NCBI GenBank assembly: GCA_947095585.1 | Contig: OX352763.1 | Span: 22,555,462 to 22,619,461 of the forward strand | Length of the DNA stretch: 64,000 nucleotides | Direction: 5' to 3' | From: Nephrocerus scutellatus | Lineage: Eukaryota > Arthropoda > Insecta > Diptera > Pipunculidae | Shown here: piece by piece, positions 55,126 through 64,000 of the stretch | Numbering within the stretch: position 1 is the first letter of the stretch | Layout: the number at the start of each line of letters is the position of its first letter | Position numbers and translations under genes: made by a program | Notes under the pieces: model-generated | Databases searched by the model: none | What the model was told of the DNA's origin: nothing | The model's input: the letters and a program-made list of their open reading frames with translations, nothing else

Positions 55126-57049
55126 GAGTCCGAATGGCGTGGATTTAAATTGGTTCATAAGATTAGAAGCAGTCAAAGTACAATCGTTATTTGTCAAGTG
55201 GTACATTTCTTTTGTATACAAAGTTGATTTTGTATAAAAGAAATGTTTTGCCTTGCTTTTTTAAAGAATGGGAGTTGTTTGACATTGTCAGAGAGTGCAA
55301 AAGTAGATGTTTACCATTCGGAAGACTTGTCTAAGCTTCGTATCGCTTGAAAGATCAATGCGATCAATCAGTGATCACGCTGTTGGCAATTACTTAAAGG
55401 ATCTGAAAATGAAAGAGAAAAATTACGAAGGAAATGTTTTCACCGCCTTTACAGGAAAGGAAAAACCAAAAATTGTCAGACTAGAGTCCAATTTAGCTGT
55501 TATGACAGCTAAAATCAGCTAGAATCAGAGAACTACAAGTAAATCTACCTTTCATCTTGTGATTCGTAGTGCCAAACACCTCTAACGACTGAAACAGAAG
55601 AAAAAACCACAATTTAATGCTTCGCGAAAGATTCAACGCTTACAATTCGCTAAAGACCACATGACCTGGGATGTAATGTTCGAATAGCTGGAAATAAGTA
55701 GTATTTTCTGAAGAAAAAAAAAAAGTTACATTTAGATGGACCGGACCGGCTATAACCTTTACTTCCGCGATCTTAGAAAAGAGAAACTCTTTTAAAACCG
55801 TCATCATAGCAGTGAAGGTGGCGTTATGGTTTGGGCTGCATTATCTTATGGACTTAGTGGTACAAAGTTCAAAATTGACAGGAAATCCGAAAATCCACGA
55901 TCTTAGAAAAGAGAAGCTCTTTCTAAACCGCTATCATAACAGTGAAGTCGCTAAGATATTGCAGCCCAAACCATAGCGTTATGGTTTACAGCTTAAAAAT
56001 GACAGGAAAGATCTATCAACCGGTATTGGAAACAGTTTTTCCGAAAATCCACGACCTTAGAAAAGAGAAGTTCTTTTTAAACCGCCAGTGAAGTTGATAA
56101 GATGTAGCAGCCCAAACCATAACGCTATGGTTTAGGCTGCTTAGTGGACTTAGCGGTACAAAGTTCAAAAATGGCAGTAAATATCTAACAACCGGTATTG
56201 GAAACAGCATTTCTGAAAATCCACGATCTTAGAGAAGAGAAGCTCCTATTAAACCGCCATTATAGCAGTCAAGTCGATAAGATATTTCAGCCCAAACCAT
56301 AACGCTATGCAATATCTTATCGACTTAGTGGTACAAATCTTAAAAATGACAAGAAATATCTATCAACCGGTATTGGAAACAGCTTTTCCGAAAATCCACG
56401 ATCTAAGTAAAGAGAAGCTCTTTTTAAACCGCCATCATAGCAGTGAAGTCGATAAGATATTGCAGCCCAAACTATACCGCTATGGTTTGGGCTGCAATAT
56501 CTTATCGACTTAGTGATAAAATTACAGGAGATATCTAACAACCGGTATTGGAAACAGCTTTTTCGAAAATCCACGACCTCTTTGTACCACTTTCACGGAT
56601 ATTTGAACAAGACAACGCTCCTATACACACCGATCGCATTGATATTCATTTGTTGTCAGTGGAAATGTTGAACTTTTAACATGGCGGCCAGCTTATTCGC
56701 CAGACCTTAACATTATAGAAAATGTCTGGGGCTGGCTGGCTCACACGAAAAGTGTACGAAGGTGGAAGCAATACGATGACGCCAAGACAAGTAAGCGCTG
56801 ATCGATTCCGTGAAAGTTGCCTGAAATGAGTTTCTCCCGATTACCTCATTATACAACTCCATTAAAGATCGAATTTTTGAGGTTACCTTCAAAAAAGTTG
56901 ATTCTACTTATTATTAAAAATTATTTTTGGAGTATGAATTTAATATAAAAAAACAATTTTAAAAAAAAAACCAAGAACAGCGTTTTGTTCATTCTTTTGT
57001 AAGTTGCTTCTAATCTTATGGACCGACTTAAATGCATGCCATTCTGACT
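55126..57049 (+). mobile_element. Tc1-like transposon with a palindrome array in its gene
   Basis: The inverted ends at 55126-55171 and 57005-57049 share ATAAGATTAGAAGCA and, further out, GAATGGC. Between them is a decayed Tc1-like transposase: FNASRKIQRLQFAKDHMTWD and LHLDGPD at 55600-55745, FEQDNAPIHTDRI at about 56607, and ENVWGWLxRKVYEGG-like sequence near 56718. The middle part of the gene (about 55780-56580) is replaced by several copies of a unit of about 180 bp that contains a hairpin. Confidence 0.75.
55780..56580. repeat. Array of palindromic units inside the Tc1-like gene
   Basis: The unit begins ccacgatcttagaaaagaga, includes aaccgccatcatagcagtga, then a hairpin, and ends caaccggtattggaaacagc. 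About four to five imperfect units are visible (starts near 55768, 55897, 56050, 56220, 56397). The best hairpin has a 27-bp perfect stem (56446-56472 and 56485-56511) with a 12-nt loop; its right arm (tttgggctgcaatatcttat) is the original transposase sequence (VMVWAAISY-like), so the left arm is an inverted copy of it. Confidence 0.75.
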
Positions 57050-57453
57050 AATTTGGCAAAAAGGTCTCTAATCTACCATTATCTTGTTCTGAATATTTTT
57101 TAAAACTTGATTTTGTATTAAACAAAACACAAACTACTATAACTTTCACCATCATTTGTTTTTTTCTTTCCTGACATATGACATGGAGAAATATCAATTT
57201 TATCTCCCAAAATGTTGTGCTTCATATCTAATGTACCGCAGTGTATGTCAATCGACCAATTACTACACATCTGCTGCTGCCATCTGTATTATAAGATCAA
57301 TTTACGATGCTCTTCTGCTGGATCTGTATTATAAGAACAATTTATGATGCTCGCGTACACTTAGAAAAATGTAGACAATATTTTGGTAGTTCTTTTGGAC
57401 GACGGTTTGTTCGAGGAGGCGGCGGAGGAGAAGGATAAGGGTATCACGCAGGG
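57050..57453 (-). other. Probable 3' untranslated region of the Q-rich gene
   Basis: Lies directly after the stop codon of the minus-strand gene. AT-rich; includes a duplicated ctgtattataagatcaattt / ctgtattataagaacaattt pair (about 57284 and 57323). No poly(A) signal assigned. Confidence 0.35.
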
Positions 57454-58690
57454 TTATACCGATATCTCGTAATTCATATCGTACACACTGGCACGGTCTG
57501 GGTTTGGTGTTGTGGCTCGTTGTGGATTCGCATCGCCGGTTTGACCAGCAATGTTATTCGCTGTTGCAATACTGGACGCTGCCGAAGTGACAAGACCGCC
57601 GTTGTTCCTCGATTGTTGTTGTTGTTGTTGTTGCTGCTGTTGATGCTGCGGATCGATCGTTTGCATTTCAATTGAATCGGGCATTTCTAACGCCCGAACG
57701 AATGACATTGGCCTCGCTGGAGTTTGCTTACGTTTAATTTGTGGCGATTGCTGGGGCTGGAGATTAGGATTGGGCGGGAAAACTGGAACTCCACCACGAA
57801 GGGCCGGTTGATAGCCGCCTCCACCGCCAGTAGAAGATCCACCACTGTTGGATATTGTGTTCGTACCAAGGGTGTTCTGCGATTGTGCTGTACTGCTGTT
57901 GACTTGGTTGCCATAGCGGTGCATATATGATTGTGATGTTTGAACTTGTGGATGCTGCGATGAGGCTACTATTGTGGGACTTGTGGGATTCGATCTGTGA
58001 TGGTGAATATCGTAGAGCGGTAACTGTTGTTGTTGCTGCTGCTGCTGCTGGTGCTGCTGCTGCTGGTGCTGATAGTCGATTTGATTGGGAGGCATTCTCG
58101 ATTGGGTAATAATCAACGGATGGGGCTGTCCACCAATATTCATAAACTGTGGCGGATGGCTGTGACTTGGCATTGTAGTGCCTGCACTACTGCCTATGCT
58201 ACTACCACCAAGAATACCGTTGCCGCCAACGTTATTGCTAAAACCAGGCGAAGTGTCTTTCCACATGTAGACGCCACGCTGTGGGCTTCCAGCAAGCTCC
58301 CGAATATTATCGACTGTATTGTTCGTTCTGGCGTATGACAATTCGTTGGCTCCTTGCCGGACAAGTTCACCTTCTGAGAGGAATCGCCTCTGAGGGCTAC
58401 CATATTGGCTGTTTGTGATAATCATACCTCCAGCGCCGCCACCACCAACGCCGACACCTACACCACCAACACGTTGTACCAAACCATTGTGATGCATCAC
58501 TGATTGCTGCTGCTGCTGCTGCTGATGTTGCTGAATTGATGGTGGTTGCGGATGCTGCGGAGGAAGCCCAGCTGTATACTCATAGTAAATTTGAGACTGT
58601 GGATTGTTTGACTGCTGTAGCGATTGTTGATTTATTCCAATACCAATGAAATCTGGTCGTCGAGGTTGTGTGGGTGTGCCGGGATTTGAT
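57454..58690 (-). CDS. Last coding exon of a Gln/Gly-rich protein ending in EISV
   Basis: The exon encodes 411 residues: a splice acceptor (gctaacaaatcag) precedes 58690, the first base completes a split codon, and translation runs SNPGTPTQPRRPDFIGIGIN... to ...ASVYDMNYEISV and a stop. The composition is low complexity: three glutamine tracts (about 58501-58540, 58027-58075, 57615-57650) with CAG/CAA mixing, glycine-rich VGGVGVGVGGGGAGG, and Pro/Ser/Asn-rich linkers. Less biased islands are SPQRRFLSEGELVRQGANEL, NIRELAGSPQRGVYMWKDTS and RPMSFVRALEMPDSIEMQTI. The last four residues fit a class I PDZ ligand (x-S/T-x-hydrophobic), as in tails of membrane receptors such as Echinoid (EIIV). I cannot name the gene; upstream exons are not identified. 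Confidence 0.8.
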
Positions 58691-59070
58691 CTGATTTGTT
58701 AGCAAAACAACAAAATAGAAAAAAATATCATTTAGTAATTTGTTTTCAGTTATTAAAAACGAGTATAATAGGCAAACAAGCCAACTTGTACAGCAAGTGC
58801 ATACTTAATTTTTAAACTCAAACCAAACGAGACAACAGACCACTTGAAAATCAAGTATTTCAAAGAAAAGAAAATTGTGAATTTGAATTTGTTGAAAAAT
58901 AAAAATCAAATACAAACATATAGATAAACAATTCATAAAATTCACACATAAATATGATTATTAAATGAATTACACACATCCCATGAATTCTTTTTAAATT
59001 TTGATTTTACATTTTAGTATGAAGGCGATCGCAGATCATGAGGAAGTTTTTATATGCCTCTATGCTCTAC
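58691..59070 (-). other. Intron of the Q-rich gene, 3' part
   Basis: AT-rich DNA upstream of the acceptor; a pyrimidine-rich stretch ends in gctaacaaatcag. The intron probably extends past the nested LINEs to its right. Confidence 0.5.
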
Positions 59071-59072
59071 TA

Positions 59073-59145
59073 TCATCATCATCATATTTGGCTCTACAAC
59101 CGGGGTCCGGTCCTGGCCTTCCGCAATAAGTCTCTCCACCGGTCA
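59073..59145 (-). repeat. LINE 3' tail fragment with (ATG)n end
   Basis: Minus-strand DRWRDLLRKARTGP-type end, then agagccaaatatgatgatga: a short trinucleotide tail as seen in RTE-group LINEs. The same 3' end (ggggtccggtcctggcct) is at 20.03 kb. Confidence 0.6.
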
Positions 59146-59695
59146 GAGATGTCAGCAGGTTTCCTCACTGTATCCTCCTGTGTAGACCACATCCTGTGTA
59201 GATGCGGATCATTATTGAACAGTGCGTTGAATTCCGGTGACCACTGCAACTGCTTTTCATCGATTTTGAGAAGGCGTTTGACAGTGTCAACAGACAGTTT
59301 ATCTGGCTCACCATGCGCCGGAGAGGAATACCCGATAAACTAATAGCTATTTTTAAAGCAACCTATGATGACTCTAAATGTCATGTGCTGCATAGAAGAA
59401 AGCTGTCAGAGGAATACGAGATCCTAACTGGGGTATGACAAGGTTGCATTCTATCGCCGATACTTTTTTGTTGGTGATTAGCGATGTGCTTCGCGCACCT
59501 TTATCTACTGAAAACGAAGGAATTCGTTGGACTCTTACATCTCAACTCAAACATCTGGACTACGCTGACGACGTTTGTTTACTCTCACACAGGATTATAG
59601 AGCTGCACCAAATGACAATAAATGTGGAAGTGAAGCAAATGTTGCGGGTTGCGGTTGCGGCAAAAACCGGAGGTCCCAATGGGGAACTGGAGCGT
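59146..59695 (+). pseudogene. RTE-type LINE relic in the intron, left part
   Basis: With frameshifts: VSSCVDHI, LLFIDFEKAFDSVNRQFIWL-like, PDKLIAIFKATYDDSKCHVL, HRRKLSEEYEILTGV, GCILSPI..LLVISDVLR, GIRWTLTSQLKHLDYADDVC (YADD present) and LLSHRIIELHQM. This is the reverse transcriptase palm of an RTE-like element of the same family as 22335-23189, but here the YADD box is kept. Confidence 0.8.
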
Positions 59696-59699
59696 GCTG

Positions 59700-60803
59700 A
59701 AACCCGAAGAGCCGCTGCATAACAACCTGTTCACAGCAGTTGCTACCAGAGGATTTGATACCATCCTCAACTTACTACTGCATTCCTAAATTGAACTTCA
59801 GTCCCAGATTTGTTATTGAGCTTCCGACTAAAGAAAGTTGGAAGAACGAAGGAGTTTCGGGGCTTATTGCCGTGACTCTATTCACCGACGGGTCCAAGAT
59901 AAGTAATGGAGTCGGCGCTTGAGTCTTCTAAGAAAAGCATAATATATCAATGTCCTACAAGCTTCCTGACTCCGCTAGCATCTTTCAGGCGGAGATCCTG
60001 GCGTTTATGGCGGCCACTATAAATGGTAGGGTTTGCATATGCGCGTACAGCCAATCCACAATCGGAGCCATAACTGCGACTAGCAACAATTCAAAAATTG
60101 GTAGGCAGTGCCAAGCTGAATTGGCTTCAGTAAGCCAAAGCATGGACCTAACCCTAGTGTGGGTGCCGGGTCACAGCAACATTGACGGAAACGAGAAAGC
60201 GGATGTACTGGCGAAGAATGGTGTAACATTGGACATCGACCACATGAAGAGAGTGTGCTTTCCTTTGAGCTTCGTCAGAGAATGCGTCCTCACTTCCCTT
60301 ACCACCAAGGCAGCACAACTAAGGTGGAATAACTTGACCGACTCCTCTACTTCGAGGGCGATGTGGCCTTTCTTCAATAACAACAAATCCACCGAACTGA
60401 TCTCAAGATCACGGAAACATATTTCCAGAGTCGTGCCTTTTAACACTGGCCACTGGCCGGTTGGCAAACTGGGAATTCCGCACAATACTTTTTGCAGAAG
60501 CTGCATGGATGGCAATGAGAGGGAAACCCTCATCCAAAATCTCTCCAACTGTCCAGCCCTGGCGGATTTTCGACTCCATAAATTGAAAAACCCTTCTTTG
60601 CCAACCTGAGGGAGCTGTCGGAGTGCCGAGTGCCGGATCACCGATCTGATCTTGTACCTGAACGCTACAGGCTGGCTGTAATCATTTCAATTCACCTATA
60701 ACGTCATAAGGTCTCCCGAACTCTGTGGTTACAAAACGGCGCACTCTAGCGCTACTTGAGGTACTCGCTAAGGCAGCGCGAGCTACCACCCTACCTACCT
60801 ACC
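59700..60803 (+). pseudogene. LOA/I-like LINE, RNase H and 3' end, inserted in the RTE LINE
   Basis: Frames give VTLFTDGSKISNGVGA (first Asp of RNase H), SASIFQAEILAFMAATI (Glu), then AYSQSTIGAI, where the usual 'SDSQ' Asp is replaced, and LTLVWVPGHSNIDGNEKADV (last Asp). A Cys-rich end (HNTFCRSCMDGNERETLIQN) follows. The 3' end is GC-richer and finishes with (CTAC)n at about 60785-60800. RNase H downstream of reverse transcriptase is a trait of LOA, I and R1-group LINEs. One in-frame stop and the lost Asp show decay. Confidence 0.7.
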
Positions 60804-60804
60804 T

Positions 60805-61425
60805 GTCAAAACAAAACTATTACCCGTCAACGCTAGTGGAACATGTGATCTCTCAATTAACAGACACCAGATAGAGAAAGTCGATAAGTTTTGTTACTTG
60901 GGCCGCTGGATGTCAACAAATGGTGGCGCTGATTCGGATCTATGCTCTCGTGTAAACAAGGCGCGACACTTCTATAGTATTATAAATAATATCTGCAACT
61001 CCTCACAAATCTCCCGGGACCTGAAGGTAACGATCTTCGGATCTAACGATCTAACGTTCTCTCAGAACTCTAGCATGGCTGCGAAAGTTGGAAAGTGGCA
61101 GAGTCAATTGTGACGCGCCTCCAAGTCTTCGTCAACAAGTGTTTAAGGCGGATACTGATAATAAGATGGCCGTACACTATCACCAATCAAGAGTTGTGGA
61201 GAGTTACGCAGCAGGAAGTAATCGCGGTCACCATCAAACGACGGAGATGGAGCTAAATTGGCCACACTTTGAGAAAACGATCAGAGATATCATGAAACAA
61301 GCGCTCGACTGGAATCGACAATGCAGCCACTTAGTAGGACATGGAGAAGGTCAATAGAAGAGAAACAAGATCTCAGAGGACAGAGTGGCGTCCCTTGAAA
61401 CCTCCGACGGTAAATCGTGTTCGTG
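60805..61425 (+). pseudogene. RTE-type LINE relic in the intron, right part
   Basis: Continues the RTE after the nested LOA/I piece: INRHQIEKVDKFCYLGRWMS, NGGADSDLCSRVNKARHFYS, then (frameshifted) LQVFVNKCLRRILIIRWPYT, ITNQELWRVTQQEVIAVTIK and RRRWSWIGHTLRK. This is the expected C-terminal order of RTE-like ORFs. Several frame changes. Confidence 0.8.
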
Positions 61426-62049
61426 AAGGAAGGAAGAGAAGAGAGATATCAAATATTTGTTCCTAAGATCTGCTGCACTACGGAAATATCCTATTACCCT
61501 ATTGATGTATTTGAGGAACCTATTTATATTTATCGTGTATACACGTACAAGTAGTTTAAATTTTATAAAATCTATTACACACAAATCGAATCCAATGAAC
61601 GCAATTATTACAGAAGCAACAAAACGACAAATAGGTACTTAAATTTTTCGTACTATGCGCTGATAACCAATTAACACACATTGTTAAGGAAATAATAACA
61701 TAATAATGTGTTAATGCAATAATACAGCATTGTGACCACATAATATAAATCAAATATATTTGTAAATACGTAACATAAATACACACACAACAGAAACGTA
61801 ATAAAATCAAATCAATTAAAGCCAGCATAATTACTCAGCCACAACACAGTTTCCATATTATTATTATTATAGACATTTGATGAAGGAAGATGATGATATG
61901 ATATGTAATGATGTATAAAAAAAATCAATCCTTAATAAACGTAGTGCTCTGAACTTCTAAATGTTTTGTTTCGAGAATTCAAAATCGCATCGAGACAACA
62001 AAAGAGGTGATGATAAAATAAATCTGAAAACGTACAAAACCCCACTCAC
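61426..62049. other. AT-rich DNA, probable intron
   Basis: No coding signal; (TTA)n at 61857-61871. Confidence 0.4.
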
Positions 62050-62106
62050 CTCGAAATCGATGGGAAGAAACAACAACGCGGTGTAACTAACAGTTAAAGT
62101 TTGATT
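62050..62106 (-). CDS. Candidate 57-nt micro-exon
   Basis: On the minus strand a pyrimidine-rich acceptor (tttttattcag) is followed by exactly 57 nt, open in one frame only (NQTLTVSYTALLFLPIDFE), then GAG and a strong donor GTGAGT. The length is a multiple of three. It would read in phase 0, which does not fit the next exon at 58690 (that needs two bases carried over), so it may belong to another transcript or be chance. Confidence 0.25.
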
Positions 62107-62775
62107 CTGAATAAAAACTAATTAAATTAAATAACAATTAAAGTAATTTGTTTGTAAAATATCATCAAATCAATTATATGAATGAGATGAACAGGCAGAT
62201 AATATTAATGTTTCTCTATGCTTTTTGGCTTTTGAAATATGTTTCGTCAAAACAACAAAGAGCTATAATGATATAATTTGGCTGGAAGCATAGACAAAAA
62301 TGTCCTACAGGATGATGTGGCTATTCAGTTTGGTTTTGTTTCTTTACCTTGAAAGCTTTCTTGCTGTCCAAAAAATGATCGAAGTAGTGAGTTGTGACTT
62401 GTGACACCTACCAGCTACAAATTATGGAAAGAAAGGTTAAGGAATGAATGCAGTCATATGGTGTTGTTGTTTTCCCCATATGACAATGGTTTCAGCCGTG
62501 TGCTTATTTCTTTAAATCAGCGAAAATGATTTTTACTATGCAGCGCGATATGAAACTTCCAAGCATAGTATTTTAAACGAAAAAATTATTCGAAATTTTC
62601 CTCATTATCCTAATTTTCGGTTCTAAAACAATTTTGTAATGCAAAAATTATTGCTAGTGGATCCAAGTTCCAGACGATCGTGTCAAGTTTGGTCAAAATC
62701 TGAAACTGATACGAGATTATACCAATTGATATGAACTGTCGTTATAATCCAAACTTATGATTGCTCCTTATCTTT
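62107..62775. other. AT-rich spacer, no gene seen
   Basis: Nothing structured found. Confidence 0.4.
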
Positions 62776-62776
62776 A

Positions 62777-63235
62777 GGAACGAGGGCGGGTCAATAAGTC
62801 CGTGACTTTTTGAATTTCCCGCCTTTTACCTGAAAGTGCTCCTGTCAACAGGCATCTGTCAGTTTTAAACAAGCTTTGTCATTTAGTTTGTGTTTGACAG
62901 CCATTGAAAGCAGGCAACCTCGTAACATAAATGGAAAAAAGTGAATTTCGTGTATGACCACTTCAAAGGAGTGTTTGGTGATGTTCAGCCGCAACGAGTT
63001 TTTATGCCGTTTCGTTATCGTGAATCTATCACAACAAACCAGAGACCAAGGAACAATAAAGACAGTGGGTTTCTCCGGGTGAAGCTGCGCGAATGAAGGC
63101 CAAGGTTTGCTCCCTCATGGGCCCTATTATCCGGATTTAGCGCCGAGTGACTATTTCTTGTTTCCAAACCTGAAGAAATGGCTCTGGCAACAATAATGTC
63201 ATTCTTGCTTTGACAGAAACTCAGTAAATTATTTC
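62777..63235 (+). pseudogene. Mariner-like element relic (internally deleted)
   Basis: The left end carries a TIR-like stretch (gagggcgggtcaataagtcc). ATG at 62931 gives MEKSEFRV then a stop. Later pieces read QTRDQGTIKTVGFSG and YYPDLAPSDYFLFPNLKKWL, the 'SPDLAPSDYFLF' catalytic motif of mariner transposases. Most of the gene between is deleted. Confidence 0.7.
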
Positions 63236-63239
63236 TAGT

Positions 63240-63590
63240 TGACGAAATGAGTCGCTTAACAATTCAGCAAAAGTGTGAAATGTTGGAAATTTACTTCCAC
63301 AACAATTGGATCGAAATCGCAAGAAAATGTCGCACAAAATTTGGTGAAAACACGGGACTCACACCCAACGGTATCAAGAAGTTTGTGCCATAAAGTGCCT
63401 GATACGGGCTACCTTGTCGACAATCCAACGCATACCCGTGCTCGTCGTGTTCGTTCAACGGTGGCCAAATATGTGGAGAAGCCAATGCATCCATTGCGTG
63501 TTATTGTTTGGTGCGGCTTGTGGCGTGGCGGCATTATTGGGGCGTATTTCTTCGAAGATGAGGAATCATAAATAAAGCATCCCCACATTA
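63240..63590 (+). pseudogene. IS630/Tc1/mariner-type transposase relic (N-terminus joined to a middle piece)
   Basis: ATG at 63247 gives MSRLTIQQKCEMLEIYFHNN, a helix-turn-helix start typical of these transposases, up to a stop at 63390. In the next frame, RARRVRSTVAKYVEKPMHPL, RVIVWCGLWRGGIIGAYFFE continues. The DNA between these parts in intact relatives is missing. It lies directly behind the mariner relic. Confidence 0.65.
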
Positions 63591-63594
63591 CTAC

Positions 63595-64000
63595 CGGCCG
63601 TTTAAACTGCCTCTGTGAGGGATCGCACCAGCGACCACATAAATAACATGCCTAAAAGCATACAACGTTTTTGACCCTACATCGACTCTTGTGCCTCTCA
63701 AAGTAAAAGCATACACAAATCAGTACTACGTATTAATTAATAGCACACTCGGTGCATGGGAACAAAAAATATAAAACACCACCAATAGCATAATTTATGA
63801 CCGGCGGTCCTTCGCCTATGAAAATAAATATGCAATCTAAGCATCATGGGCAAACGAGCGCCGGCCGCTTAGAACGTTAATTACCCTGTCCATGCATTGC
63901 GCTAAGTAAGCGGCACATGGAAATGGTAATGAAATAATTAGGTCGTTCGCTTGTGGAAACAAATATGTCAACGCAGCAGTATAGGCGAACGAACCCAAAA
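63595..64000. other. Spacer, no gene seen
   Basis: No open frame of note and no recognised repeat up to the window edge. Confidence 0.4.

Noticed and set aside
57927..58338. Plus-strand Leu/Ala-rich frames over the Q-rich exon
   Set aside because: Reverse reading of CAG/CAA repeats; the minus frame has a splice acceptor and a long open frame.
60171..60641. 156-codon minus-strand frame
   Set aside because: Antisense of the RNase H-bearing LINE fragment.

Overview
The window looks like nuclear DNA of an insect, most likely a higher fly (Diptera: Brachycera). The signs are short introns with GT/AG sites, AT-rich intergenic DNA, CAG/CAA ('opa'-like) glutamine tracts in a coding exon, and a mobile-element set typical of flies: Ty3/Gypsy with a tRNA-Lys primer site, RTE-, Jockey/CR1- and LOA/I-like non-LTR elements, Tc1/mariner relics, Helentron-like and PIF/Harbinger-like fragments. 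The species call is inference. Only two host genes can be supported: an isoaspartyl peptidase/L-asparaginase gene (+, about 48.87-49.93 kb) and the last coding exon of a glutamine/glycine-rich protein ending in a PDZ-ligand-like EISV (-, 57.45-58.69 kb). Everything else is repeats and AT-rich spacer.

Left part (0-22 kb): a near-perfect tandem duplication of 2,235 bp (502-4971), each copy holding a tRNA-derived SINE, a broken IS630/Tc1/mariner-type transposase and a foldback element; then LINE fragments (a Jockey/CR1 piece joined to an RTE endonuclease region at 6.4-7.65 kb, a LOA/I-like 5' part at 13.2-14.3 kb, Jockey/CR1 relics at 14.3 and 15.7-16.3 kb, a LINE 3' end at 20 kb), another SINE copy and a minisatellite.

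Middle (22.3-36 kb): an RTE-like LINE relic split by a complete, very young Ty3/Gypsy retrotransposon on the minus strand (23190-35766, 12,577 bp). It has two almost identical 2,893-bp LTRs with 8-bp TGTAATGG/CCATTACA ends, a CTTC target-site duplication, a tRNA-Lys-type primer site, a 1.7-kb leader, gag, and pol in the -1 frame. The gag product carries an N-terminal RING-H2 zinc finger, and a canonical GGGAAAC heptamer precedes the gag stop. The RING-Gag fusion is the most unusual thing seen.

Right part (36-64 kb): SINE copies in both orientations, a 488-bp PIF/Harbinger-like MITE, a 5'-truncated Jockey/CR1 LINE with a 468-aa reverse transcriptase, Helentron-like pieces carrying a 'GGTCTTTTGAGG' minisatellite, foldback and TIR elements at 51-52 kb, a Tc1-like transposon whose gene is disrupted by an array of palindromic units (55-57 kb), an upstream intron-like region with a LINE nested in a LINE (59-61.4 kb), and mariner-type relics at 62.8-63.6 kb.

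The five or more SINE copies (tRNA-like head, (ATT)n tail) are a second point of interest, since SINEs are sparse in many higher flies. No bona fide tRNA or rRNA gene and no CRISPR array was seen.
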